From: Lepidostoma basale
Taxonomy: Eukaryota > Arthropoda > Insecta > Trichoptera > Lepidostomatidae
Assembly (NCBI GenBank): GCA_022606425.2
Contig: JAHDVF020000900.1
Span: 122,847 to 186,846 of the forward strand
DNA: 64,000 bases
Reading direction: 5' to 3'
Shown here: one piece after another, positions 46,201 through 51,594 of the stretch
How the letters are laid out: each line of letters begins with the position of its first letter
Numbering within the stretch: position 1 is the stretch's first letter
Made by a program: the position numbers and the translations under genes
The notes under the pieces: generated by a model
The model's database searches: none
What the model was told of the DNA's origin: nothing
The model's input: only the letters and a program-made list of their open reading frames with translations

Positions 46201-49200
46201 GTGGCAAATCTGTATATGATAGAGTGACAAATGCAAGTATAAGAAGTGAATGTGGTGCGAATGAAAGTGTTATGAACAAAATAAGGAAAGGGTCATTAAG
46301 ATGGTTTGGACACATGGAAAGAATGAGTGAAGACAGAATGGTAAAGAAGGTATATGTAAACGGCGTGAACGGAGCTAGAAATAGAGGAAGGCCGAGGAAA
46401 ACGTGGCACGATCAAATCAATCAAATATTGAATGTCGGTCACGTGAGGAGTCGGAAAAATCGACATGCGTGCATGACAAGATGTATGAATGTAGAGGAAG
46501 CGAGAGATGTTTGTCAGGACAGAACAGTGTGGCGTTCCATTCTTTCTGCCTACCCCTCCGGGGAGACGGCGTGATGGTAAGTTAGTTTATATAAATATAT
46601 ACAATCTTCTGAGATCAAAAGATACGAGGCATATCCAGAAAGTAAGTGTACTGAGGCTCTCACGACCGGATGGATTTTATTTTCTATAAGTTTCAATCAA
46701 GTCAGTTTAAGGCATATATTTAAGGCATATACTGGTAAGACATTTACTCTCTAAAGTCAATATATTTGTCTTGCCACATGAGGAGTCGAAGATATGGATG
46801 TGCGTGCATGACATGGTGTATGAATGTTTTGATACGTCATGATGAGTTAGTTTATTTTTATCAAGGTTAAAGGTAGCCATTTACAATGATGTAATCTCGC
46901 TCTTGTCATATATTAAGATTGCTAGATTAATTTCTAATTCTTTTCAGGAGTTATTATCTTTGGAATTTTATCATGTTTACGTGGGAAAAGTCGATGAGAT
47001 AACTACACTCTATAATCTGATATGTTTCTAAATAACCTGATATCTTTTCATGATATATACTTATAATATTGTTTGATCTCAGAAGATTTTTTATATTTAT
47101 ATAGGAATAATTATCATATTTATATAGGAATAATTATCAATTTTTACTTCAGGGAGGTAATTAGATAGTAATCTGAAGGTGCTAGGTCAGGGGGATGCGC
47201 GGGATGGTTCAGGACATCCCATTTAAACGAGGCGAGCAGTTCCTTCTGGCATTGTCGTGCAGCAGGCAGACTCCCTTTGTCAGCATGCCTCTCCTCTTGT
47301 TCTGAATCGCCCTTTGCATTTTTTTTAGGGTCTCACAGTATCTTGCAGAGTTGATGGTCTCCCCTTGAGGCATATATTCAATTAAAATTATGCCTTGACA
47401 GTCCCAAAACACGGATGCCATGATTTTCTTGGCTGAAATTGTCGTTTTGAACTTTTTGGCGGAGGGTGGAGAGGTGTGATGCCACTTTTGCGACTGCCTT
47501 TTGGTTTCAGGCGTGTAGTGTGCGACCCAAGTTTCATCTCCAGTAACGATGGAGCGGAGAAATTCATCTCCATGGAGTTTGCAGCGCCTCAAAAACTCTT
47601 GCCCGGCGCCGCGAATTTCCCATTTGGCGGGAGATTGGATTGACATGTGACATACTGACACGAAACGTGTTGTCGCGTCGACACTTCTCAACGTACTGAC
47701 CTCGAAACGGTCTCGTTGCGGAGGGGAAGGGTCAGGCTACACGGAAGTGTAGCCAACATGTCGAAAATAAAATCCATCCGGTCGTGAGAGCCTCAGTACA
47801 CTTACTTTCTAGATATGCCGTGTATGAGATTTTATAAAGTCCAACAAGAGTACATATTTAAATAAATAATGAAATAATTCTTACATATCGGTCTTTGGCT
47901 CCCCGTCCAGGGCGTACTCCACTCTGTACCTGGGCTGAAGGGGCTGTTTCTCATCCACCAGGAGTCTGAAGGTGCTGTCGGCTAGAGCCGTAAGCTTCAA
48001 GATGAAAGACACCTAGGAAAAATATTCATAATTCTATATTAATTATTATCACAAATTAACAATCTCACAGCAGGCAGAAAGAAAGGACAGCCGCTCTGTT
48101 GTTTCTCAACATACTTCTCTCGCTTCTTCAACATTGACCACAGTGATTGTGATGTGAATGTCACGCCGTTGACATTCCTTCTTCAGTTTCCATCTCTCTC
48201 GCGTGTAGGTGGGACAGTTCATGACGATATGTTCTATGGTTTGATGACTTTGTGGGTCACATGGGCAGTGAGGTGAGTCTTTGAGTTTGAACCTGTGTAG
48301 GTATGAGAGAGTGGCTCCGTGTCCGGTGAGTACTTGAGTGAGCTGGAATTTAGATGTCATTCTCTTCCTCAGCTCTATATTTGATCTTCTTCTTTCTTCT
48401 TTGCTAGCCTTCTTCCCTCCACTGCTGGATATAGGCCTCTTCCAATTTCTTCCACTCGTCTCTATCCTGCCCCCTTTGTATCCAAGATTTTCCAACCCTT
48501 TTGATAATATCATCGGTCCATCTCATCGGTGGCCTTCCGACACTTCGCCTATTTTCCCATGGTCTCCAACTGAGTATCCTGGGTGCCCATCTGTTGCCAC
48601 CCTGTCTAGCCAAGTGTCCAGCCCATTGCCATTTCAATTTTGCCACTCGGTCCATGACGTCAGCAACCCTGGTGCGGCGTCTGATTTCTTCATTTCTTAT
48701 GCGGTCACGCAAGCTCACACCAAGTATCTGTCTTTCCGTGGACCTCTGTGTACACTTGAGCCTGTGGACACTTTTTGCTGTAAGAGTTGTCGTCTCTAGT
48801 CCGTATGTCATCATGGGCAGTATACACATATCGTAGACCTTTCTTTTGAGACAAACCGGTATTTCAACATTTTCAATGACATGTCTCAGTTTACCAAAGG
48901 CAGCCCAACCCAGTCCAACTCTTGGAGGTAGCTCTGCAGTTTGATTCTCTTTTCCGAGTCTGATTTTATGACCGAGATACACATACTCTTTCACACTTTC
49001 TTTCTTATTTCCCTCTGTAATAATTGGACTTAGTATCTTTTTTTTTTTTTTTTGACCATCACGCCGTTTCCCCGAAAGGGTAGACAGAAAGAATGGACTG
49101 CAACACTTTAATTAATGCTGCACTCTATTCTTCTCTTTTCGCCAACGCGAGAGACGCGGTGTGATGGGTTGCGAACCTCATCGCCACCAATAGGCATCTC

Positions 49201-50147
49201 CCGCGCACACTTCGATCAAATTTATTTATTTAGTTAAATCAAAAGTTCAATTAAAAATGAAATAATATATAAATGTAGATAACAAGAATGAAATGTATAA
49301 ATTCTTTATTGGGTGAGTTATACAAAGTGCCAAATGACATAGGCACACAATGCAAGTGCGCAAAAATGAGTATAGCTGCCAAATCAGTTAATACATAATT
49401 ATAATACAAGTTTGATAAAACCGTGCTATGCAAAATATTAGTAATTTTTCTAGATGGAATTGTGATTATTCCGCAGCTCTGTAATATAAGAGTATTAGTC
49501 AACACAATTTAGATTGTTAATAAATATTTGAAAACCACCTACAAGTTATTATGTACAATATGGTACCTAAGAAATTACACTTTTCCGCTTCCCATGTTCT
49601 CAATAATATTAATTACCGCAGGTGCACCAGTGTACAATAAAACTTAGTATCTTTGTTTGTCAATATTCATTTCTAGTCCTATTTTATTGGATGCAATGTG
49701 TAGTTCTCTGATCATTGTCTCTAATTCATCTGTGCCCTCGCTTATAATGACAATATCGTCTGCATATCTGAGGTGATTTAGAAAAACTCCATCTATTTTT
49801 ACTCCTTTGTCTTCCCAGTTTAGAGTCTTGAAGATGTTATCTATATTTGATACTAGAACTTAATTACGTACTGCCATAATGGTTCACTTAAAGTCATTGC
49901 TGCAAATAGAAAAATCACTCACATCCAAAGCAGTATCCACCAGTTCAGCCTGCAGAGTATGCTTATCTTCGAGGCTGATGGAATTCAGCCTCAGTTCGAG
50001 TGGTGAGTTGTCCGTGGGGATGGACCTCAGTCTCCGACAGAAGCTGCTCTGGTCGCAGGTCTTGAAGTTGTTGTGGTCCACCGTGAGATAGCCCCGCATC
50101 AAAAGCATGCTGCAAAGCAGCAGTAAGGCGGGTCGCAAGGACGCCAT
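18988..50147 (-). CDS. GANAB: Glucosidase II alpha subunit (neutral alpha-glucosidase AB), GH31, 17 exons
   Basis: ER-lumen enzyme that trims the two inner alpha-1,3-glucoses from Glc2Man9GlcNAc2 N-glycans, feeding the calnexin cycle; it works with a beta subunit that retains it in the ER. Seventeen exons (listed separately) total 2772 bp, join in phase at GT/AG sites and encode 923 residues, close to the human length of about 944. Residues 1-22 are a signal peptide; [12 protein letters not shown] follows, as in relatives. The N-terminal beta-sandwich spans about 75-364, the GH31 barrel about 365-720, and C-terminal beta domains the rest. The nucleophile is Asp516 in WNDMNEPS and the acid/base Asp592 in WTGDN; WLDIEY and GWCWPG are also present. 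I see no defect. Introns are filled with transposons and reach 7 kb. The start ATG lies directly after a T-rich CAAG, so a non-coding first exon upstream is likely. Confidence 0.97.
19253..19912 (+). mobile_element. RTE-like family A3 copy, open 214-residue frame
   Basis: In GANAB intron 16. The frame starts [20 protein letters not shown], runs through [20 protein letters not shown] and [20 protein letters not shown], and ends AYPSREMA. Tail ttagttag at 19901. Truncated before the RT active site, so not autonomous. Confidence 0.85.
19913..20395. other. Intron DNA with repeated 'gccgcaa' motifs, unassigned
   Basis: 20033-20340 contains several gccgcaa and ttaagttgctg / cagcaacttaa inverted words, suggesting an old palindromic element. 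No clean ends found. Confidence 0.35.
20396..20505 (-). CDS. GANAB: GANAB exon 16
   Basis: Encodes [20 protein letters not shown] then [14 protein letters not shown]. Acceptor TTTACAG, donor GTAAGT; ends in phase 2. Confidence 0.96.
20579..20605 (+). repeat. pogo/Tigger-like terminal repeat remnant
   Basis: CAGTACACTCCCGATTTTCC preceded by TA. The mirror copy is at 13956-13978. No transposase nearby. Confidence 0.45.
20752..21265 (-). mobile_element. RTE-like family A copy
   Basis: GANAB intron 15. The 3' terminus is at 20755-20790. The - strand encodes [20 protein letters not shown], then [20 protein letters not shown] and a truncated remainder, with two frame breaks. Confidence 0.8.
21345..21790 (-). 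mobile_element. RTE-like family B 3' end
   Basis: The - strand reads [20 protein letters not shown] and [16 protein letters not shown], matching the + copy at 37655. Confidence 0.8.
21855..22000 (+). mobile_element. M2 MITE fragment
   Basis: Starts ttgtatctcaatagagacga and includes acttatgacctgtcattggt, the M2 left end. Confidence 0.65.
22145..22365 (-). mobile_element. RTE-like family B fragment
   Basis: Has the same terminus as 21345 (accatcccaagtgactgctg, ccaggtggctctaggtctgc); truncated. Confidence 0.65.
22421..22534 (-). CDS. GANAB: GANAB exon 15
   Basis: Encodes [20 protein letters not shown] then [15 protein letters not shown]. Acceptor CTTCCAG, donor GTGAGT; phase 0. Confidence 0.96.
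22671..22753. repeat. 19-bp inverted repeat with A/T core (hairpin)
   Basis: CAATTAGCCCAGGTTAATT (22671-22689) pairs with AATTAACCTAGGCTAATTG (22735-22753) with one mismatch. The spacer is an A run and AT-rich DNA. Possibly a minimal foldback element in GANAB intron 14. Confidence 0.65.
23028..23560 (-). mobile_element. T1 element copy, (TTAG)n tail
   Basis: Nearly identical to 1196-1960 but lacking about 250 bp of the middle. The tail ctaactaactaaacatcacg is on its left. Confidence 0.7.
23635..24037 (-). mobile_element. M2 MITE, most complete copy
   Basis: Ends TTTAAATTTTTAATT at 23629 and the mirrored AATTAAAAATTTAAA at 24027. Inner motifs include cttcgtctctattgagatac and ccaaccaatgacaggtcata. 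Confidence 0.7.
24065..24400 (-). mobile_element. CR1/Jockey-type LINE 3' end
   Basis: The - frame encodes [37 protein letters not shown] and [13 protein letters not shown], the conserved RT C-terminal tail of CR1-like elements. Confidence 0.75.
24405..24482 (+). mobile_element. tRNA-derived SINE remnant
   Basis: B-box-like gaaggtcttgggttcgatgg followed by tggtgtagaattcacgtgac as at 2200. Confidence 0.55.
24485..25490 (+). mobile_element. T1 element, longest copy, with nested MITE
   Basis: Same family as 1196-1960, in + orientation. It ends ttcgggaagacggcgtgatg and (TTAG)n at 25464-25490. The 248-bp 'GAAGAC' MITE at 24713-24960 is inserted in it; comparison with 1728-1740 gives the empty site. 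Confidence 0.75.
24713..24960. mobile_element. MITE 'GAAGAC', intact 248-bp copy
   Basis: Begins GAAGACTACAGGGAAAAACA and ends with the mirrored terminus gtttttcccctgtagtcttc. Flanks ATTT/GTTT suggest a 4-bp duplication with one change. Confidence 0.85.
25502..25653 (-). CDS. GANAB: GANAB exon 14
   Basis: Encodes [20 protein letters not shown], then [24 protein letters not shown]. Acceptor CTTCAG, donor GTGAGG; phase 0. The (TTAG)n tail of a T1 element ends about 11 bp past the donor. Confidence 0.96.
25834..26965 (-). mobile_element. Jockey-type LINE 3' end, split by a solo LTR
   Basis: 26635-26958 on - encodes [20 protein letters not shown] and [20 protein letters not shown]. The 3' end (caaatcaaatcagtttatta on +) is at 25837. 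The LTR at 25924-26422 lies inside. Confidence 0.8.
25924..26422. mobile_element. Solo LTR (~499 bp), 4-bp duplication CATA
   Basis: CATA at 25920-25923 and 26423-26426 flanks a segment ending AACCCCAACA. Related by sequence (ggttatgcatttaacccc; acgttaacagtat; gatggctcgctggg) to 31723-32453. No internal retrotransposon genes. Confidence 0.75.
27109..27221 (-). CDS. GANAB: GANAB exon 13
   Basis: Encodes [37 protein letters not shown]. Acceptor TTTCAG, donor GTGAGA; ends in phase 1. Confidence 0.96.
27270..27925. mobile_element. Inverted pair of RTE family A3 copies
   Basis: 27270-27455 reads on + ([20 protein letters not shown]) and 27456-27925 on - ([53 protein letters not shown]). They meet in inverted orientation within GANAB intron 12. 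Confidence 0.8.
27970..28106 (-). CDS. GANAB: GANAB exon 12
   Basis: Encodes [20 protein letters not shown] then [15 protein letters not shown]. Acceptor TTTCAG, donor GTGAGT; ends in phase 2. Confidence 0.96.
28310..28670 (-). mobile_element. T1 element copy with a family A scrap
   Basis: The T1 terminus starts at about 28389 (taactaacttaccatcacgc); the body is shared to 28670. 28310-28380 carries a family A remnant (cattcatatagcgagtcaaa). Confidence 0.65.
28690..28800. mobile_element. M3 repeat copy (inverted)
   Basis: agcaaggcgaaacatgtcat and ataaaacttctagaaaacag are the reverse complement of the M3 core. Confidence 0.5.
28993..29031 (+). mobile_element. RTE family F scrap next to GANAB exon 11 donor
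   Basis: gacgcaggagagagatgcct ... gcagttagcaa matches the family F C-terminus ([13 protein letters not shown] region at 41260). Confidence 0.55.
29040..29205 (-). CDS. GANAB: GANAB exon 11 (acid/base residue)
   Basis: Encodes [20 protein letters not shown], then [20 protein letters not shown] and MTRWYQ. The Asp of TGDN (residue 592) is the family's general acid/base. Donor GTAACT; a family F RTE fragment begins about 9 bp beyond it. Confidence 0.97.
29245..29705 (+). mobile_element. RTE-like family A copy, (TTAG)n tail
   Basis: GANAB intron 10. Open from 29327: [20 protein letters not shown] to [20 protein letters not shown]. Single-base indels upstream. Tail gttagttag at 29692. Confidence 0.85.
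29875..30380 (+). mobile_element. RTE-like family C 3' end, partly duplicated
   Basis: Encodes [20 protein letters not shown] and [14 protein letters not shown] (stop follows). The tail aagaagaagaag is at 30265. 30276-30372 repeats the last ~100 bp, a second truncated end. An M3 scrap precedes it at 29815. Confidence 0.8.
30406..30593 (-). CDS. GANAB: GANAB exon 10
   Basis: Encodes [20 protein letters not shown] then [15 protein letters not shown]. Acceptor GTCCAG, donor GTAACT; ends in phase 2. Confidence 0.96.
30655..30810 (+). mobile_element. tRNA-derived SINE with a 74-bp Jockey segment inserted
   Basis: A-box-like GTAGCAGAGTGG at 30662 and B-box-like GGTATGATTCCCGG at 30786. The insert 30687-30760 is flanked by GCTATGAC on both sides and matches an internal stretch of the Jockey-type element at 37066-37135. 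Confidence 0.6.
31015..31245 (+). mobile_element. Jockey-type LINE 3' end
   Basis: Runs from gccgcggtctcctcggagat through ctcaatagatgccttaaaca to the tail tgatatgatttga. Non-coding 3' UTR only. Confidence 0.7.
31427..31569 (-). CDS. GANAB: GANAB exon 9 (catalytic nucleophile)
   Basis: Encodes [20 protein letters not shown] and ends [11 protein letters not shown]. In the GH31 family the Asp of WNDMNEP is the nucleophile (Asp516 here). Acceptor ATTATAG, donor GTAAGT; phase 0. Confidence 0.97.
31600..31695 (+). mobile_element. RTE family A scrap
   Basis: gatggtattcttgtgccgac then catggaactggcaaaagaag; ends near 31695. Confidence 0.6.
31723..32453. mobile_element. Solo LTR (~731 bp), TG...CA ends, 4-bp duplication CTCC
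   Basis: CTCC at 31719-31722 and 32454-32457. Starts TGTGGGGATTTAGG, ends AACCCCGACA. It has internal tandem pieces (ggagggagtccgatatccct appears twice). Same family as 25924-26422. Confidence 0.8.
32685..33430 (+). mobile_element. Second piggyBac-like element, 5' remnant
   Basis: TTAA at 32681-32684, then CACAAAGCCGGCG, repeated inside at about 32731. A family A RTE scrap (32885-33080) is nested in it. 33125-33235 encodes [20 protein letters not shown] then [16 protein letters not shown] and a stop, resembling the acidic N-terminus of piggyBac transposases. The rest is lost. Confidence 0.55.
33435..33955 (+). mobile_element. RTE-like family A copy, intact 164-residue frame
   Basis: GANAB intron 8. 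[20 protein letters not shown] ... [20 protein letters not shown] ... ends AYPFGETA. Tail (TTAG)n at 33938-33954. Few differences from the 29245 copy, suggesting recent activity of the family. Confidence 0.87.
34272..34459 (-). CDS. GANAB: GANAB exon 8
   Basis: Encodes [20 protein letters not shown], then [20 protein letters not shown] and TGKDYEG. Acceptor GTCAAG, donor GTATTC (weaker than the other sites); ends in phase 1. Confidence 0.95.
34622..34745 (-). mobile_element. RTE family A scrap
   Basis: The terminus ctaactaactatccatcatg is at 34627; ends near tattagatc at 34745. Confidence 0.65.
34780..35035 (-). mobile_element. M2 MITE copy
   Basis: cccaaccaatgacaggtcat and cttcgtctctattgagataa, M2 right half. 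Confidence 0.65.
35238..35377 (-). CDS. GANAB: GANAB exon 7 (start of GH31 barrel)
   Basis: Encodes [20 protein letters not shown] and [17 protein letters not shown]. The WLDIEY motif carries a conserved active-site Asp (residue 403). Acceptor TTCACAG, donor GTAAGA; ends in phase 2. Confidence 0.96.
35455..36066 (+). mobile_element. RTE-like family A RT palm fragment with internal deletion
   Basis: Encodes [33 protein letters not shown] (stop) FNLYMDK, and [13 protein letters not shown], i.e. RT palm motifs including the YVDD box. At about 36020 the sequence jumps to the family's 3' end (ctctggagaaacggcgtgat). It lies antisense in intron 6. Confidence 0.8.
36079..36328 (-). CDS. GANAB: GANAB exon 6
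   Basis: Encodes [20 protein letters not shown], then [20 protein letters not shown] and [11 protein letters not shown]. Acceptor TTCCCAG, donor GTGAGA; phase 0. A retroelement terminus lies about 12 bp beyond the donor. Confidence 0.96.
36360..36535 (+). mobile_element. RT palm scrap with altered active site
   Basis: Encodes [20 protein letters not shown]; the usual YADD is YADG, so it cannot be active. Confidence 0.65.
36775..37400 (+). mobile_element. Jockey-type LINE 3' end, 151-residue frame
   Basis: [40 protein letters not shown] and [20 protein letters not shown], followed by a 3' UTR ending tgattggatttga. It ends just before exon 5. Confidence 0.82.
37408..37552 (-). CDS. GANAB: GANAB exon 5
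   Basis: Encodes [32 protein letters not shown] and on to [14 protein letters not shown], strongly conserved family sequence. Acceptor TTTGCAG, donor GTATGT; ends in phase 2. Confidence 0.96.
37655..38102 (+). mobile_element. RTE-like family B 3' end with GAAGAA tail
   Basis: 37843-38076 encodes [20 protein letters not shown] and [18 protein letters not shown]. Tail gaagaagaag at 38092. Confidence 0.82.
38105..38305 (-). mobile_element. CR1-type LINE 3' fragment
   Basis: Reverse complement of 2700-2900 (atgcatctgaggtgtgaagg; cctcaagggcgcattaagac). Confidence 0.65.
38320..38945. mobile_element. Inverted pair of RTE family A copies
   Basis: 38320-38635 on + ([20 protein letters not shown]) meets 38637-38945 on - ([20 protein letters not shown]) at a point inside the same motif, forming a long imperfect palindrome. 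Confidence 0.8.
38980..39195 (+). mobile_element. RTE family A scraps
   Basis: Two short ends with ggcgtgatggttagttagtt at 39100 and a degenerate one at 39170. Confidence 0.6.
39243..39363 (-). CDS. GANAB: GANAB exon 4
   Basis: Encodes [20 protein letters not shown] then [19 protein letters not shown]. Acceptor TTATAG, donor GTAAGA; ends in phase 1. Confidence 0.95.
39490..40580. mobile_element. Jockey end (+) fused to long RTE family A copy (-)
   Basis: 39494-39727 encodes [20 protein letters not shown] and [17 protein letters not shown]. From about 39728 the sequence is RTE-A on -, up to the YADD box at about 40520 ([13 protein letters not shown]). The 158-residue frame 40463-39987 is intact. 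Confidence 0.8.
40637..40859 (-). CDS. GANAB: GANAB exon 3
   Basis: Encodes [20 protein letters not shown] through an acidic stretch ([11 protein letters not shown]) that corresponds to the variable linker of the family. Acceptor TTTTCAG, donor GTGAGT; ends in phase 0. It follows the 7-kb intron 2. Confidence 0.95.
40870..41320 (+). mobile_element. RTE-like family F 3' end
   Basis: [20 protein letters not shown], then (after a frame change near 41050) [20 protein letters not shown] and [13 protein letters not shown], ending IANVGGT. It starts about 35 bp from the exon 3 acceptor. Confidence 0.8.
41395..41560 (+). mobile_element. RTE family B scrap
   Basis: aaagtccaggtgtttaaaaa and aacagtgtcaaatgccgttc match 37700-37800. 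Confidence 0.65.
41580..42110. mobile_element. Two CR1-type fragments in inverted orientation
   Basis: 41610-41840 on + ([19 protein letters not shown]) and 41831-42109 on - (LKELHWL-like [20 protein letters not shown]). The piggyBac element starts in the second. Confidence 0.7.
42076..45009 (+). mobile_element. piggyBac transposon, near complete (2934 bp)
   Basis: TTAA at 42072-42075 and 45010-45013 flanks ends CCTGTCCGGTGGT and (mirrored) CCTGTCCGGTAGT. About 770 bp of 5' leader precede the transposase; AATAAA at 44948 lies near the right end. It sits in GANAB intron 2 in antisense orientation. Confidence 0.93.
42850..44526 (+). CDS. piggyBac transposase, 558 residues, C-terminal frame slip
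   Basis: DDE/D recombinase that cuts and pastes at TTAA. The acidic N-terminus ([19 protein letters not shown]) is typical. The catalytic triad by position is Asp235 ([11 protein letters not shown]), Asp316 (FLDNWYTS) and Asp420 (GAVDKVDRI), with spacing close to the moth piggyBac enzyme. The C-terminal Cys-rich zinc domain starts RCHVCTHT, but the frame then reads [14 protein letters not shown] and stops. A shift near 44480-44490 would restore the expected Cys spacing (CNVALC, YPCF) and run to a stop at 44552. No other disabling change was seen, so the copy is young but probably impaired. ATG 42850 is the first in frame; the second at 42856 is also possible. Confidence 0.92.
   Translation: MKMVNPMSEQDITSILIESEDEDLYENIDDLPIHSDSSSGESDISDEEETVPSCLAAKQKKVDRRKWHYGEFTPIIHEFDSSNSGLRSNIPVTENSLEIDFFEVFFSLHIINIIVLETNKYAAKISLDISLRSKMKRWKDTTEAEIYMFLATIMLMGLVGKNSLKKYWTNNPIIETPFFNVLFSQDRFLLLLRALHFSDNDIRTTDKLCKIRNLLEPMKTIFKYTFYPYQNLCIDESLLLWKGRLSFKIYIPSKRHRFGIKLFVDCDALTGCVLDLIVYTGSDSDIEMNPDIGISGSVVTIMLSDYLDKGHRIFLDNWYTSPALFDFLHKHKTNACGTARANRKNMPKFGNDKLKKGEIKFLHSDNLMALKWHDKRDVIMLTNIHTNSMVVTNKIDYSTGENKIKPEAVLEYSKHMGAVDKVDRILGFADSSRKSLKWYTNFFFRLIDIGTLNAFFLYRLKTQKVQSFSEFRENLIAQMVEKYHTNRPTSSGGKQVVDHPTRLSGKHFIHPVPQTAAQGRRTQPRCHVCTHTAVRPQKRSDTKYVHRLQCCALCVSVF
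45115..45760 (+). mobile_element. Jockey-type LINE 3' end with nested foldback
   Basis: [20 protein letters not shown] and [16 protein letters not shown], then a 3' UTR ending caaactgatttgatttga. The 146-bp palindrome at 45581-45726 is inserted in it. Confidence 0.78.
45581..45726. mobile_element. Foldback element, 46-bp arms
   Basis: Arms 45583-45628 and 45679-45724 are reverse complements with a single mismatch. The 50-bp centre is itself a hairpin (CAGCGA/TCGCTG around ggcgaaaccgg). See findings. Confidence 0.85.
45786..46585 (+). mobile_element. RTE-like family A, longest open copy (262 residues)
   Basis: Open from [20 protein letters not shown], through [80 protein letters not shown], to AYPSGETA. 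This is the RT thumb and C-terminal domain; palm and endonuclease are missing (5' truncation). It is the best local reference for the family. Tail gtaagttag. Confidence 0.9.
46625..47822 (-). mobile_element. mariner transposon relic (1198 bp) with ~57-bp TIRs
   Basis: TA at 46623-46624 and 47823-47824. The left end (GGCATATCCAGAAAGTAAGT from 46628) is mirrored at 47763-47818 with about one mismatch. The transposase is on -. A family A scrap is near 46760-46850. Confidence 0.92.
47090..47691 (-). pseudogene. mariner transposase pseudogene
   Basis: The - frame 47691-47209 encodes [40 protein letters not shown] and VCLLHDNAR, with the first two DD34D aspartates. After a frameshift near 47225 the sequence continues with [16 protein letters not shown], which holds the third. 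The N-terminal DNA-binding part is missing. It cannot make a working protein. Confidence 0.9.
47885..48012 (-). CDS. GANAB: GANAB exon 2
   Basis: Encodes [20 protein letters not shown] then [19 protein letters not shown]. Acceptor CCTAG, donor GTAAGA; ends in phase 2. Confidence 0.95.
48065..48370 (-). mobile_element. R1/I-type LINE C-terminal fragment fused to RTE scrap
   Basis: The - strand encodes [20 protein letters not shown] and [20 protein letters not shown], a zinc-finger-like tail after RNase H in R1-type LINEs. 48065-48135 is a family A scrap ([10 protein letters not shown]). Confidence 0.75.
48373..49865 (-). mobile_element. RTE-like family E copy split by insertions
   Basis: 48404-48994 is open ([20 protein letters not shown] ... 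[20 protein letters not shown]). Upstream sequence with the YADD box ([11 protein letters not shown]) resumes at 49640-49865. The gap holds a T1 end (49045-49225) and about 415 bp of unidentified DNA. GANAB intron 1. Confidence 0.8.
49923..50147 (-). CDS. GANAB: GANAB exon 1 (coding): signal peptide and conserved N-terminus
   Basis: ATG at 50147-50145; 75 codons beginning [20 protein letters not shown]. Donor GTGAGT follows at 49922. Phase 0. The hydrophobic Leu-rich stretch is a typical signal peptide, and [15 protein letters not shown] matches the mature N-terminus of the family. Confidence 0.95.
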
Positions 50148-50311
50148 CTTGAAAAAAAAAAATCTAAATTCAAAAACTTGTTTTTTTTTTAAACTAAAAC
50201 AAAAGAATGCTAATAAATTGAAATTTTAACAGATTAAAACAAATGAAATAGTACGTTTTCTACAAGTTTTATTATATTTTATGTGGATGACATGTTTTGT
50301 CTGTCTAAGGC

Positions 50312-50907
50312 CTAGGTTCTCAAAGTGGGCGATAACGCCCCCTTGTGGGCGTTTGAGACTTTCAGGGGGGCAGTAGAAGACCCGGAAAAAATAGAGAGCG
50401 TGGGCAGATAAAAAAATATAGTTTAAAAATACAAAAAAAAAAACACCTAATCATTTCTTCCTTTTCTTCGTTCTTTCTACCATATGTCATTTTCAGATAC
50501 ATAAAATATTTAATAATATAATCAATTGTATCTCAATAGAGACGAAGATGCAAATTGGAAACAGAATATGGTTGATCGAGGTGTTTACAGGACTTATGAT
50601 CTGTCATCGGTTGGGTTAAGCGCCTGCTTTTATGTAATACAACATTCCCCATTCCACATTTTTTTTTTCTTATGACCACCATGTCTGACAAATTTTTGGA
50701 AGTTGTATATATATGTTAATCTGTAAGACCACCATTTACATGGTAGTTTTTGCAATCTACACAATTGCAATCTACCCGATTTAATAATATTTTAAAACTC
50801 AACTATGTGTTTCTAAATATTTGGAATAACTTTTATGGGAGGGGAGCGTTGAACGTTTATTTTTCTTGGGAAGGGGGCGGTGGCCCAGAAAAAATTGGAA
50901 ACCTATG
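50312..50907. mobile_element. hAT-type MITE with nested M2 copy
   Basis: Ends CTAGGTTCTCAAAG and (mirrored) CATAGGTTTCCAA; the 8-bp flanks tctaaggc / cttaaggc fit a hAT target duplication with changes. The M2 element at 50523-50790 is inside. Confidence 0.65.
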
Positions 50908-50929
50908 GCTTAAGGCATTATTAACTGGG

Positions 50930-51280
50930 ACCCAGACCCGGTGTTGCAGCGGGAACTTGGAGGACCAACCAAGAGATCCGTACCATGACCCAGCAGTCCC
51001 TTATAACGAGCACCGTGAGAGCCGGTCGCCTAGCATGGATTGGGCACGTATGCCGAACCGAAGAGCCCAGAGCAATCAAGACCCTATACGCGTCTAGACC
51101 GACTGGAGTAAGACCTCTAGGAAGGCCTAGAGAGCGCCTAATGAACAATGTTCTGGCTGACCTGGCTAGGTTGGGCGAATTGGACTGCTGGGAGCCAAAG
51201 GCGCAGGATCGAGGAGCTTGGAGGAAAATCATCAAGGAGACTAAAACTCTTCAAGAGTTTTATGGCCATAGGAAGTAAGA
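50930..51280 (+). mobile_element. LINE RT C-terminal fragment
   Basis: 50985-51278 encodes VRAGRLAWIGHVCRTEEPRA, GVRPLGRPRERLMNNVLADL and QEFYGHRK, a different RT end from families A-G. Confidence 0.75.
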
Positions 51281-51324
51281 AGTAAGGCATTATTAAATGT
51301 AAAAAGATAACATATGATAATGCA

Positions 51325-51594
51325 TAAAGGCCGTGGCCACACTGTTTGAAACAAGCTCTCCACAGGGGTGACCTTGGAGAGCTGTGGAGCCCACGGTTGG
51401 TGTAGCGTCCACATACTGTTGTAAACAAGCTCTCCACATGTGGAATGCGTGTTTAAACGGTGGATCCACACGCATACTATGCGCGTCCGTCCACAAAGTT
51501 TGCTGAAGGTCAAACGAATTTTGGTTTCAAACAAGTGTCTACACAGTTTTAAACCGATGTGGAGAGCTCGTTTAAAACAGTGTGGCGGCTTTAA
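51325..51594. mobile_element. MITE with ~35-bp inverted repeats
   Basis: ggccacactgtttgaaacaa ... ctctccaca is mirrored by tgtggagagctcgtttaaaa ... cagtgtggcggc. Internal words (caagctctccaca) recur. An M3-type inverted pair (50259-50303 and 51595-51640) brackets this and the hAT MITE. Confidence 0.7.
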
